A DNA stretch of 32,829 bases from Thermococcus sp. (GCF_027012695.1 NZ_JALUYR010000042.1:1-32829); one strand, 5' to 3'; shown: positions 9,401 to 16,670, numbered from the stretch's first letter. Notes: generated by a model not told the origin, from the letters alone. Numbers and translations: made by a program.

Positions 9401-9583
9401 AAGATGACCCCGAGGGAGATAGCCGGGGCCCTCGCGGAGAAACTCTATCCCCCAAAACCCCTGGACATAATTACAGGGACGTTTGAGAGGGCCAGGTACG
9501 GGACGGGGGGACTCTCAAGGGGAGACTTCATCAGGTTTTACAGGGCCCTCCTCGAGCTGGTGGGGGGTGAGTGCGTTGTTTAA
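6413..9583 (+). CDS. large membrane-anchored transglutaminase-like protein, catalytic Cys and His replaced
   Basis: This is a 1056-residue protein. A signal-anchor covers about 5-25. A transglutaminase-like core covers about 190-320, with FATAFVLLARLNGLPSRLVEGF and WAEVYF..GWLTFDP. Aligned to the family pattern GxCxxFA...HAWxEV...DP, the catalytic Cys position is S250 and the His position L291; only D307 is kept. It is probably a pseudoenzyme. Beta-sandwich, Ig-like repeats with many N-glycosylation sequons fill about 330-870. A transmembrane helix (WGIAAVIGLLLAVYVA, about 873-890) follows. A cytoplasmic tail contains a PEGA-like beta unit (about 905-965) and a DUF4129-like end (MTPREIAGALAE...FERARYG). 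It is the first of four overlapping genes. Ligand binding at the cell surface is only an inference. Confidence 0.8.
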   Translation: MRVRKYVTFSLMILISLLMASALLRSVPEFAPSPVPIEDLLARNSGNGTEPTGSSPAPNGEPELSVTGAAHIHYLRTAVYSIYVNGKWREGNATRIPSGIIARPEITVPHHEETDTVTVVSSVPLKTLPTALHTVRVEAPGVSALPEYDLFQTATNVTFYRFRAITYTFDPPYLLNLTAGNLTDYLNAPNDRDLATLAMRITLGAKSDYEKAERIMYYLTGNYALNESVAPPNNTDRLRWFLFHSKTGSSYDFATAFVLLARLNGLPSRLVEGFGINATPEPQRITGKNRLYWAEVYFRGAGWLTFDPINDYTNVFRPFEIKLEENEFTVPINGSVLLRVHFLDVASGLNATLRITDWTGRELFTTTRPGTFEIPVGPFKRPGSYALFVNASARDGSTVVLPVRVNVIGRAAVYPEGDWIIMRYGETTRALIRVRGLESVAVSSDSPLVAGTLYLSSDPKDTGVLVVFLTGNRTPPGWQRVVLELRGKEENQTVVLPVLIVDPPEVDPVLPVRLMGGTGFEISGTVRGRESGHPLESGLVYATIESDRLHLLGVGKVSGGRFSFNATVPTELPGGRFILGVTYLPPAGVPGDGSSSGQVIVIGLTEITVPEEVIAPPGNVTVTGILRGRDGHGIANATIGFLLDGAPAGELRTSPGGTFRVTVPVAGVEVHRLGFLFNGTDFYAGSSALTVVRTVKLKLPKEINVTLGSPLNLRGALVGVENATLKAYIFPDREYRVRVENGSFSVVIEPFPTVGERTLEFRSGAHILGRIVLRVVSPVEIRLLGTEREDDSATLRLGVFNRLGEPVPGMRLVVRTENLTEVSTTNSSGIAIARIPVGEDAEVLNVTVIFEGSGYYLPARASFRVPLHGEGGPWGIAAVIGLLLAVYVATRRKNPGVGNSPTVAFPDGVPVYREGERIEVTAGCDGAELLVDGHSLGVGRKFTLVLPAGEHWVEVRCRGKSERVRVVVVRDYADAVGMFYERCLLPWAGNLGLDVEKMTPREIAGALAEKLYPPKPLDIITGTFERARYGTGGLSRGDFIRFYRALLELVGGECVV
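8129..8202 (+). repeat. 24-base direct repeat read in two different frames
   Basis: Bases 8129-8152 and 8179-8202 are identical except for one C/T change (GGGGGACGGTTC against GGGGGATGGTTC). The copies are 50 bases apart, which is not a multiple of three. The first encodes PGGRFILG, while the second is read one frame over as PGDGSSSG. It lies inside the Ig-like region of the transglutaminase-like protein, and the second copy yields a Ser/Gly linker. Confidence 0.8.
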
Positions 9584-10526
9584 GCCAGGAACGGGTAGGA
9601 TGATCCTTTACGCGGGAATCGCTATGGCTGCCTACGTCCTATCCCTGGAGCTCGGGACGTTTCCTGTCTTCGCCTCCGCCCTTGTCCTGGTGGCATTCCT
9701 GATAGTGGCAGACCTGGTTGGAAAGACCCCCGGAAGGTTCCTGAGGGTGTTCGGTATTTCCCTTGCATCTGCCCTCATTCTCCCGGAAAACTGGAGCTCC
9801 CTGTGGGAGGCGTTCCTGGGAACCGGACTCGTTCTCCTGGCACCTTCCCTCAAGAACCGTGCAAAACTCGTCCGTGGACTTGGCCTCCTAATGCTCCTCC
9901 ACGGTGTTTCGGGGCTCCCCCCTGTGGGGGGCTATTCCAGGGTTTTTCTCTACACAGGGATCTCCCTCTTCGTGGCCTACGCTCTCTCCGAGCTGGGAAT
10001 CCGGTTCTTTGAAGAAAACGCTCTGGGGTTCGGGATTCTCGGCGGACTGTTCGGACTCTACGCCTCGATGGGGGGCACGCTCCTGGAAACCCACCCTGAA
10101 CTGGTCTTCTACGCCGAGTGGCTGATTCTCTTCCTTGGCGTTCTCATCGCGGGTAACATCGTGTACTCCCTCGTATCAAGAACGGATCCCGAGGAGTACC
10201 TCCTCCGGCTCTGGGAGGAGGGACGACCCTTCGACCCCGAGCTGAAGGCCATCGAGAGGGCCGTGCAGGAGTTCGTGATTCGGGGCAGGAGGGGACCGCT
10301 TGTGGCCTTCCTCGCCTACTACGGCGGAAGGCTCTTCGGGACGAGGGCGGAGTTCGAGGAACTGGTATCGAGAGTGGCGGACTACGAACCCGAAAAAACC
10401 TCCCCTCTGACGCCGGCCTGGATACGGCGAAGGCGCGAGCGGGCGGAGTTAGCAAGAAGGATGAGAATCGTCGAAGAAGTTCTCCACGAGCTCGAAAAAC
10501 TCCTTGGAAGGGGTGGGGAGAGATGA
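9567..10526 (+). CDS. multi-pass membrane protein of the transglutaminase-like/DUF58 operon
   Basis: This is a protein of about 319 residues. Seven or so hydrophobic helices fill the first 190 residues (for example MILYAGIAMAAYVLSLELG, ALVLVAFLIVADLVG, WLILFLGVLIAGNIVYSLVS). A charged cytoplasmic region of about 120 residues ends in basic helices (RRRRERAELARRMRIVEEVL). No named family was recognised. The start is uncertain: GTG at 9567, TTG at 9576 (best spaced from GGGGGGTGA at 9562-9570) or ATG at 9600. All three overlap or abut the end of the preceding gene, so translation is coupled. The stop overlaps the DUF58 gene by four bases. It may form a membrane complex with its neighbours. Confidence 0.75.
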   Translation: MSALFKPGTGRMILYAGIAMAAYVLSLELGTFPVFASALVLVAFLIVADLVGKTPGRFLRVFGISLASALILPENWSSLWEAFLGTGLVLLAPSLKNRAKLVRGLGLLMLLHGVSGLPPVGGYSRVFLYTGISLFVAYALSELGIRFFEENALGFGILGGLFGLYASMGGTLLETHPELVFYAEWLILFLGVLIAGNIVYSLVSRTDPEEYLLRLWEEGRPFDPELKAIERAVQEFVIRGRRGPLVAFLAYYGGRLFGTRAEFEELVSRVADYEPEKTSPLTPAWIRRRRERAELARRMRIVEEVLHELEKLLGRGGER

Positions 10527-11689
10527 AAAAGAGGCTCGTTGGCTACCTCATCTGGGCGATCCTCGTCGGGGTGGCCCTCCTCTCCCCGGGAATGATCGTG
10601 CTGGCGGCGGTTCCCCTCACGATACTCGCGGTCGGCACTCTAATGGACCCACCGGGGGACATAAGGGTTGAGAGGAGCCTCTCAAGGGAGAAAGTGCGTC
10701 AGGGGGAGGAGGTCGAAGTGAGGGTGAGGATCAGGGCCGGGAGGGGAATTGGAACCCTCGTCGTCAGGGATCGTCTTCCCGGAAGCGTTGAGGTTGTGGA
10801 GGGGAGCCCGGTGGGAACCTTCTTCAAGGGCAGAAAATCCCTCCAGGTGGAGTACTCCTATCGGCTGCGGCCCCTCAGGGGCGGTGCCCATACGCTTCCG
10901 GGGAGCGAGGTTATTGCCGAGAATCCTCTGGGAACCAGACACTTCTGGGGGATTCCCGGGGAGAAGCTCAGGATAAGGGTGATCCCGGGTGAAAGGGCCG
11001 GGGTGGAGATGCAAAGACCCCTCCCCAGGAGGGTCCTCAACCGGTGGACGCGATCAATGGAGTTCCGCGAGATAAGGCCCTACCTCCCCGGGGATCCCAT
11101 GAAGCTGATAAACTGGAAGGCCACGGCCAGGCTGGGTGAACCCCTGGTCAACGAACTGGAGGGCGAGGTGAGGGAGGCCGTTCTGTTCATCCTTGACTCG
11201 AGAACCCTTATGATACCCGGGGAAGGGGTCAGCCCCTACGACGTCGGAGCGGCGCTGGTCATCGCCCTGGCAAGGTACCTCCTCGGCAACGACCACCATG
11301 TAGGGCTCTACATTCTCGGTGCCGGTAGATTCCTGCCACCGGCAACGGGTCGGGAGAGACTTCGGGGCATCGTGGAGGCAATGGCCGGGGCTGGCCGGGA
11401 GGTTGACGAGACCCTTCCCGATGTGATCGAGAAACTGAGGGGAACGCTCACGCGCCGCACTCCACTCGTGATCTACGTCTCCAACATCCTCGAAGGAACG
11501 AAGGTGGAAACCAGAAAGGGACTCGTGACCGCGAGAGTGCTCACAGGAAGACGACCGATTCTGGTGGACGTTTCACCGGACCACGGGGACCCAATGATCG
11601 AGCTCGAAAAGAGGGCCATCCTGGGTGAACTCATGGAAACGGCCCGCGTCATCCGCCTGGGATCCAAAGGAAAGGAGGGATCTTCGTGA
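10523..11689 (+). CDS. DUF58 domain protein
   Basis: This is a 388-residue protein. Two membrane helices lie at about 5-40 (LVGYLIWAILVGVALLSPG and the next). A beta-rich domain with RVERSLSREKVRQGEEVEV and VRDRLPGSVEVVEG is the usual extracytoplasmic or linker part. The DUF58 signature follows at about 175-205: FREIRPYLPGDPMKLINWKA then LGEPLVNELEGE. The C-terminal half has a von Willebrand-A-like fold (AVLFILDSRTLM, LVIYVSNILEG). DUF58 proteins are usually paired with a MoxR AAA+ ATPase and transglutaminase-like proteins; here the last is present but no MoxR gene lies in the window. ATG overlaps the upstream stop (ATGA) and the end overlaps the next GTG. Confidence 0.9.
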   Translation: MKKRLVGYLIWAILVGVALLSPGMIVLAAVPLTILAVGTLMDPPGDIRVERSLSREKVRQGEEVEVRVRIRAGRGIGTLVVRDRLPGSVEVVEGSPVGTFFKGRKSLQVEYSYRLRPLRGGAHTLPGSEVIAENPLGTRHFWGIPGEKLRIRVIPGERAGVEMQRPLPRRVLNRWTRSMEFREIRPYLPGDPMKLINWKATARLGEPLVNELEGEVREAVLFILDSRTLMIPGEGVSPYDVGAALVIALARYLLGNDHHVGLYILGAGRFLPPATGRERLRGIVEAMAGAGREVDETLPDVIEKLRGTLTRRTPLVIYVSNILEGTKVETRKGLVTARVLTGRRPILVDVSPDHGDPMIELEKRAILGELMETARVIRLGSKGKEGSS

Positions 11690-12498
11690 AGTTGGCCCGG
11701 GTGAAATCACTCACCGTTGCCTCGGCGGTCGCGCTGGTGGGCCTTGCGTACTCCAGCATCTTCGGGCCATGGATGGCCCTCGCCTCGGCCCTTCTCATCG
11801 CTGGCCTTTTCCTCTCCAGCGGTTCAGCGGGGGGGAGCGTTCTGCTTGCGACCCTTCTCTACACGGTTCCCTACACCCTTGGAACCTCAACCCTTCTGGC
11901 GGCGGCCTTCCCCCGGGTACACGAGTCCCTGGCCGAACCCGTGCTTTCGAGCCCATACTTTTCCTCCATCATCCCGGTACTGGTGCTGATTACCCTTAGC
12001 GTGACTGTGGACTATGTGGAGAGGCTCGAGAAACTGGAAGGGCACTTTGGGAGAGCCTTCAGCCGGAACCTGTTTCCAGGACTGGCGGCGATACTAACAT
12101 CCCCCATCGTAGCAGTCGCCATCGTGTTCTTCGGCCTGAGAATCGCCCTCCCCGGTGGCGTCATCCTGCTTCCAATAGCACTCCTTCTCCTAGGGATAGT
12201 GCTCTCCACTCCATGGGAGTGGCGCCCCAAGAAGATACTCGTGGCTGTGGACGTTTCGGAGGAGGGAAGGGTTTTGGTTGAGACGCACAACGGCAGGAAA
12301 GCGATCCCGGTGAGCGGTTTCTTCCTGGCGGAGTGGGGGACGGCGAGGGTCGAGCTTGAGCTCGATGAGAGGCCGGTGAGGGTTATCTTCGCAGGAGCGG
12401 GGGATGAGAAAATTCTCGAACCGGTGGCCCGGGGTGTTGACGGGGAGACCCTCTACCTCCTCTACCGGGCTGGAGGGAGGGGAGAGACAAGCTTTTAA
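11686..12498 (+). CDS. membrane protein with cytoplasmic beta domain, last gene of the DUF58 operon
   Basis: This is a 270-residue protein starting at GTG (overlap GTGA with the DUF58 stop; AAAGGAGGGATC lies just upstream). The first 180 residues hold about five or six hydrophobic segments, including LTVASAVALVGLAYSSIFG and PVLVLITLSVTVDYVERL. A beta-rich tail of about 90 residues starts KKILVAVDVSEEGRVLVE and contains GTARVELELDERPVRVIF. No family was recognised. Since its expression depends on translation of the DUF58 gene, it is probably a structural partner of that complex. Its stop lies 22 bases before the next ATG. Confidence 0.75.
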   Translation: MKLARVKSLTVASAVALVGLAYSSIFGPWMALASALLIAGLFLSSGSAGGSVLLATLLYTVPYTLGTSTLLAAAFPRVHESLAEPVLSSPYFSSIIPVLVLITLSVTVDYVERLEKLEGHFGRAFSRNLFPGLAAILTSPIVAVAIVFFGLRIALPGGVILLPIALLLLGIVLSTPWEWRPKKILVAVDVSEEGRVLVETHNGRKAIPVSGFFLAEWGTARVELELDERPVRVIFAGAGDEKILEPVARGVDGETLYLLYRAGGRGETSF

Positions 12499-12500
12499 GC
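12491..12500 (+). promoter_or_regulatory. TATA-like promoter element before the PAPS-reductase-like gene
   Basis: GCTTTTAAGC lies on the stop codon of the DUF58 operon, with its centre 25 bases before the ATG at 12521. No ribosome binding site is seen between them, so the transcript is likely leaderless. Confidence 0.5.
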
Positions 12501-12520
12501 AGACAACTCAAACCCGCCCC

Positions 12521-13813
12521 ATGTTCACCGTAATAACCCGGGCCAGAAAAGATGCCAAGGCCCTCCAGTACCTCAACGAGAGGAGCTACGGCGGTTTTTT
12601 GAGTGTGGAGAGCCTCGGCGGGGGAAGGCGGAAGGAGGAGGTCATCGAGAACCTTGAAGAAGTTCTCCGGAAGCCGTACATCCCGATCCTGCTCCTCGGC
12701 GAGAGCGAGAGAGACCTCATGAAGGAACTCCTCCCGATCCTGAGGGAGAGCGGAAAGCCCTTCTACGCGAGGCTCTTGAGGACGAAACGGGTAAGGAACA
12801 TGCGGACGGACGAGCTCCACGCCAACCTGGAGGAGATAAAGGCCCGCTTTCGCCTCGGAATCGAATGGGACGGTGCTTACAAGCTCAACCCCGAGAATCC
12901 CTTCGGAATCGAAATCCATCCCGATTACGACGTCTACCTGGCACTCGGCGAGGGTTTCAGAAGGGCCATGAGGTCAATTCTCAAAGTTGAACTCGGCGAA
13001 AACTCCCTCGTTCTGAGGAAGTTGATGAACCAAGAGGTCTATTTCTCAGGACCGAACAGGGTCGCCGAGGTCAGCAAGAAGCTCGGCTTTCCTACGGAGG
13101 TCCTCTGGAGGTGCCCGTGCACGGAGGACGTCCCCCTCGAATCCATCCTGAAAGCCAACGAGGGATACATAGAGACCTTCGCCGGGGCGAGCAGGGCTTT
13201 CCTGGAGAGGTTTAAGGACTACGACGTGGTCGTCCCCTGGAGCGGCGGCAAGGACTCCACCGCTGCTTTAATCCTCGCGAGGGAGGTCTTCGGCAGGGTA
13301 CGGGCGGTCTACGTCAGGATGGAGTATGAGATGCCGGGGACGGACGAATACGTGGAGGAACTGGCGAAAAGGCTCGGCGTCGAGCTGATAAAGGTCGAGG
13401 TTCCGATGCCCATCGAAAGGTTCGGCATGCCGACCCACTCCAACAGATGGTGCACGAGGATGAAGGTCGAAGCCCTATACAAGGCCGTCGAAGACCTCGA
13501 GAGGCCCTTACTGGTGGTCGGTGACAGGGACGGGGAGAGCGCGAGGAGGAGGCTCAAGCCACCGGTCGTGGTGAGGAGAAACGACATCCTGGGCGAGTTC
13601 ATCGAGGTCATGCCCGTGAAGTTCTGGAGCGGGCTCATGGTCCAGCTCTTCATCCTCTTGAGGGGCTTTGACCTCCATCCCCTCTACTACGCGGGCTTCT
13701 ACCGGCTGGGATGCACTGTTTGTCCGAGCCTGGCGGAGTGGGAGGTCGAGCTGCTCGATAACCTTGGGATGCTTCCGGATGTGATGAAGAGGAGGTCTAA
13801 CCCCTCCTCCTGA
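12521..13813 (+). CDS. PP-loop PAPS-reductase-like enzyme with conserved cysteines
   Basis: This is a 430-residue protein. The adenine-nucleotide alpha-hydrolase loop is VPWSGGKDSTAAL (SGGKDS starts at S241), which binds ATP or a phosphosulfate nucleotide. Cysteines are C198/C200 (WRCPCTED), C311 (RWCTRMK) and C398/C401 (LGCTVCPS), an arrangement suited to an Fe-S cluster or thiol chemistry as in PAPS reductase-like proteins. The first 195 residues precede the PP-loop and have no recognised family. A longer in-frame reading from 12404 overlaps the previous gene and is rejected; the leaderless ATG at 12521 fits the TATA spacing. True substrate (sulfate assimilation, tRNA thiolation or other) is not decided. 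Its last 17 bases overlap the convergent glucanotransferase gene. Confidence 0.82.
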   Translation: MFTVITRARKDAKALQYLNERSYGGFLSVESLGGGRRKEEVIENLEEVLRKPYIPILLLGESERDLMKELLPILRESGKPFYARLLRTKRVRNMRTDELHANLEEIKARFRLGIEWDGAYKLNPENPFGIEIHPDYDVYLALGEGFRRAMRSILKVELGENSLVLRKLMNQEVYFSGPNRVAEVSKKLGFPTEVLWRCPCTEDVPLESILKANEGYIETFAGASRAFLERFKDYDVVVPWSGGKDSTAALILAREVFGRVRAVYVRMEYEMPGTDEYVEELAKRLGVELIKVEVPMPIERFGMPTHSNRWCTRMKVEALYKAVEDLERPLLVVGDRDGESARRRLKPPVVVRRNDILGEFIEVMPVKFWSGLMVQLFILLRGFDLHPLYYAGFYRLGCTVCPSLAEWEVELLDNLGMLPDVMKRRSNPSS

Positions 13814-15953
13814 ACACTACCGTCGCCACGATCAGCAGGAGAACAGCAGGGGCGATGTAGGGGACCGGGTTCGTCCCGATCGGGCTGTGGACGACCGTAG
13901 TCGTGGGGCATACCGGCGGTTCCAGTGTGAGTACCACGGTCCTGCCACCGATCCCGTAGAGGGTGACGTTGAGAGGTTCCAGCTTTTCCCAGGGCAGGCC
14001 GCGGTAGAGTCTGACCGAGAAAACAGTTCCGTTCGGAAGGGGAACAACGGTGAAGTAGTAGCCCCTCGATGACCTCAGGAGCGGCCTAGGTTCGGCAAGC
14101 TCGGAGATGTTGCCCCGTATCCAGAGCTGGCCCCTCAGGTTCGTCCCGTTGATCACGACCAGCGCGGGAACGTCGTTTCCGGAGTAGTAGCGGAGCTTAG
14201 CCGGGTTGCTTCTCTTTCCATTACTCTCGACAGTGACGTTCACCCACGCGGAGGAGGTTTCGACCTTTGGAACGCGGACGAGTATAGCTGTGGAGTTCCA
14301 GGAGAGCACCTCCGCTTCTCTGCCACCAACGATAACCCTCCCACTCTCCCCGAAGCCGGCGCCACCGATGAGGATTTCCTGGCCAGGCCGGGCCGTGGAG
14401 GGGGTTAGAGAACCGATGAGCGGCCTCTCCTGCGGGCGCTCGATGTGGAAGACGTAGAAGCCGTCCTTCTGGAGAGTCAGCGTAGCCGTCCCGTCCTTTA
14501 CAGCCATCTCGGCATTGTAGAGGGCATCGCGATAAACCCCGTCCGGCCAATCGAGGTTTAATGTGAGGTCCCTCGGGGAGCCTTTGTTCATGGTGACGAG
14601 GAGTTTATGCGCCCCAAAGGTCCTCTCAAAGGCCCAGGTGGAGTAGTTGGCATAGAGAGTTCTGAAGTTGCCAAACGCTAAAGCGTCGTTGATCTTCCTA
14701 AGCTCCGCAAGGGTTCTAATGATGCGCGCCGCCTCGGTGGTGTTATTGAAGACCATCATCGGCCTGTTGTAGGGATCGCCCTTCCCGTCCCTGCTCACGA
14801 GGTAGCTCTCGTCGCCGTAGTAGATAACCGGGATTCCGGGGAGCGTCATCGTCAAGGCGAGGGCCATGTGGAAGCGCTCCATTTTGTCCCTCCTGTCTGC
14901 CATGTTGAGGAAGCGGACCAGATCGTGGCTGTCGAGGAAGTTCACCTGCTTGTTCGGGTAGACGAAGAGGGAGTAGTAGGAGGAAAGCTCCTCCGAGAGG
15001 TCCTTCAGACTGCCGAGGAAGGCGAAGGTTCGCGCCATATCACCCCTGATGGGAATCGCGAGGAGGGGTGAGACGTTGGAGTAGCGGTAGAAGTCGTAGA
15101 GATCCGCGGTTCTGTCAGTGGAGAGGGCATAGTACTCGCCGTAGATGAAAAGCGGCCTCTCCGAGTAGAGGCGGAGGTAGAAGCTCTCAAGCCAGCCGAG
15201 GTCCATGTGCTTGGCTGCATCTATCCTGAAGCCGCAGGCGCCGTTCTCGACGAAGAGCCTGGCCCCATCCGTTAAGTAGGAATCCACCCAGGGGTTGAGC
15301 TGGTTGAAGTCGGCTAAACCGTAGAGGTTCGCGTACTTGAGCTGGAAGCCGCGCCACTCCTTTATGTCCCCGTTGTGGTGGTATACCGCCTCCCTGCTTC
15401 CGGTGTATGGGTTGAGCCTTGCCTTCTTGGCGTCCTTGTAATAGTCGGTGACCTTCGTCCCATTGTCATAGAGGGAGCCGAACTCTCCGTCGGTAGCCGG
15501 GCCGGCGTGGTTGGGCACGTAGTCAACTATCACGCAGATTCCCCTCTTTCTCGCTTCCTCAGTTAAACGCTTGAAGTCGCTCCAGTCCCCGAAGTGCTCC
15601 TCTATTCCCTTGTAGTCCCGCGTCCAGTAGCCGTGGTACGGGGCGCTTCCGGAGGCCATCCTGTTGATGTTGTCGTCCAGCGGGGAGACCCATATCATAG
15701 AAACGCCGAGGCTTTTGATGTAGTCGAGCTTATCGATGAGACCCTCAAGGTCGCCGCCCCAGTAGAGGCGGTAGTTCCTGTGGTTCGAATCGTAGAATGG
15801 ATCGTCGTTGCTCTGATTGCCGTCGTAAAAGCGGTCGATCATGACCTGGTAGATTACGCCCCTCTCTGGGACCATGTAAGTATGGGCAGACGCCAGCGGG
15901 GATAGAATGAGTAAAGCAAACAGTAGGGCTACTGGACCCAAGCGCCTTCCCAA
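13797..15953 (-). CDS. cgt: secreted cyclodextrin glucanotransferase (GH13), surface anchored
   Basis: This is a 718-residue GH13 enzyme that makes cyclodextrins from starch. The signal peptide ends ASA (residue 23). Catalytic regions: DYVPNH (144-149), GFRIDAAKHM with nucleophile D245, YGEYY with acid/base E273, and FLDSHD with D344. The KHM after the nucleophile (K248/H249) is the glucanotransferase signature rather than plain amylase. An IPT/TIG domain (about 515-600, SLTPSTARPGQEILIGG) and a starch-binding-like domain follow. A final hydrophobic helix with RRRG suggests a surface anchor. Start: TTG at 15953, with GGTGAT five bases before it; no in-frame ATG fits. The glycolytic motif at 15958-15974 covers this ribosome binding site, so sugar-responsive control is expected. 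Other maltodextrin genes are not adjacent. Confidence 0.88.
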   Translation of the reverse strand: MGRRLGPVALLFALLILSPLASAHTYMVPERGVIYQVMIDRFYDGNQSNDDPFYDSNHRNYRLYWGGDLEGLIDKLDYIKSLGVSMIWVSPLDDNINRMASGSAPYHGYWTRDYKGIEEHFGDWSDFKRLTEEARKRGICVIVDYVPNHAGPATDGEFGSLYDNGTKVTDYYKDAKKARLNPYTGSREAVYHHNGDIKEWRGFQLKYANLYGLADFNQLNPWVDSYLTDGARLFVENGACGFRIDAAKHMDLGWLESFYLRLYSERPLFIYGEYYALSTDRTADLYDFYRYSNVSPLLAIPIRGDMARTFAFLGSLKDLSEELSSYYSLFVYPNKQVNFLDSHDLVRFLNMADRRDKMERFHMALALTMTLPGIPVIYYGDESYLVSRDGKGDPYNRPMMVFNNTTEAARIIRTLAELRKINDALAFGNFRTLYANYSTWAFERTFGAHKLLVTMNKGSPRDLTLNLDWPDGVYRDALYNAEMAVKDGTATLTLQKDGFYVFHIERPQERPLIGSLTPSTARPGQEILIGGAGFGESGRVIVGGREAEVLSWNSTAILVRVPKVETSSAWVNVTVESNGKRSNPAKLRYYSGNDVPALVVINGTNLRGQLWIRGNISELAEPRPLLRSSRGYYFTVVPLPNGTVFSVRLYRGLPWEKLEPLNVTLYGIGGRTVVLTLEPPVCPTTTVVHSPIGTNPVPYIAPAVLLLIVATVVFRRRG

Positions 15954-15957
15954 ACCA

Positions 15958-15974
15958 TATCACCGAAGGTGATA
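15958..15974. promoter_or_regulatory. Thermococcales glycolytic motif (TGM), operator of the glucanotransferase gene
   Basis: TATCACCGAAGGTGATA matches the TATCAC-N5-GTGATA consensus exactly. In Thermococcales this motif is bound by the sugar-responsive TrmB-like regulator (TrmBL1 in Pyrococcus, Tgr in T. kodakarensis). It lies just downstream of the TATA box at 15985-15992, around the expected transcription start. In the family this position means repression when maltodextrins or glucose are scarce and release when they are present. The right arm contains the GGTGAT ribosome binding site. Confidence 0.85.
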
Positions 15975-15984
15975 AAGAAGGGGA

Positions 15985-15992
15985 CTTATAAA
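15985..15992 (-). promoter_or_regulatory. TATA box of the glucanotransferase gene
   Basis: On the minus strand the bases read TTTATAAG, preceded by GTGAGG. The box is three bases from the stop of the upstream DUF257 gene, and its centre is about 26 bases before 15962, placing the start of transcription within the glycolytic motif. Confidence 0.7.
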
Positions 15993-15994
15993 CC

Positions 15995-16639
15995 TCACGG
16001 CACCGGGATTTTGGCGCCTATGATCCCCTCGTCCGCGGCCTTCGGAACCCTGGCAACGTAGCCATCACCGGAGTGTTCGATGGAAACGATGGTCGTGGAC
16101 ACCTCCCTGAAGACGTGATAGCCCCCACAGGAGGGATCGCTTTTAACGACGTCCGCGTTGATGAAGTAAACCGCAATACGATCCCTTCTCCCGACGAAGG
16201 TCGAGATGTTCCGTAAGAGACGGAGAAGCTCCCTGCCCTGAAGACCCAGAAAGAACTTGTAGAATCCCAAAACTGGATTGAGGACGAACTTACCCCCGGA
16301 GACCTTAGCGTAGACCCTTTCGTAGTACTCGGTGTCGAGGAAGTGCTTGTCAACGTCAACGCTCCCGACCACGTTTCCGGCCTTCCAGCGGCCGCCTATC
16401 TTTATGACCGGAACCGAGGAGATTTTTCCAACGTCCTGGGACCTGACTTCAAGCCGCGAGAGATACTGGGGAAAGGTATCGAGGACATCATCCACGACAA
16501 CCGGGATACTCCTCTTCTCCGCCCACGCAAGGAGCTTCGAGAAGAGGATCTCAACCGGAAACTCTGAAGGGTACTCAACCAGAACCGTCTCACCGGGAAC
16601 GAGGTGCGAGAACAGGTCGAAGACGTCTTTTACAACCAT
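15995..16639 (-). CDS. DUF257 family protein
   Basis: This 214-residue soluble protein matches the Thermococcales-restricted DUF257 pattern. The N-terminus VFDLFSHLVPGETVLVEYPS is followed by a RecA-like alternation of strands and helices: IPVVVDDVLDTFPQYL, IKIGGRWKAGNVVG, KHFLDTEYYERVY, and a late strand IAVYFINADVV. No Walker A lysine loop is visible, so ATP binding is doubtful. Function is unknown. It has its own TATA box and a GGTGATGG ribosome binding site before the ATG. It lies upstream of the glucanotransferase gene on the same strand, but that gene has its own promoter and operator. Confidence 0.82.
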   Translation of the reverse strand: MVVKDVFDLFSHLVPGETVLVEYPSEFPVEILFSKLLAWAEKRSIPVVVDDVLDTFPQYLSRLEVRSQDVGKISSVPVIKIGGRWKAGNVVGSVDVDKHFLDTEYYERVYAKVSGGKFVLNPVLGFYKFFLGLQGRELLRLLRNISTFVGRRDRIAVYFINADVVKSDPSCGGYHVFREVSTTIVSIEHSGDGYVARVPKAADEGIIGAKIPVP

Positions 16640-16670
16640 CCGCCATCACCATGGACAGTTAAGTCCCCGG

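Noticed and set aside
12404-12520. A 39-residue N-terminal extension of the PAPS-reductase-like protein
   Set aside because: It overlaps the previous gene and the TATA element; a leaderless ATG at 12521 fits better.
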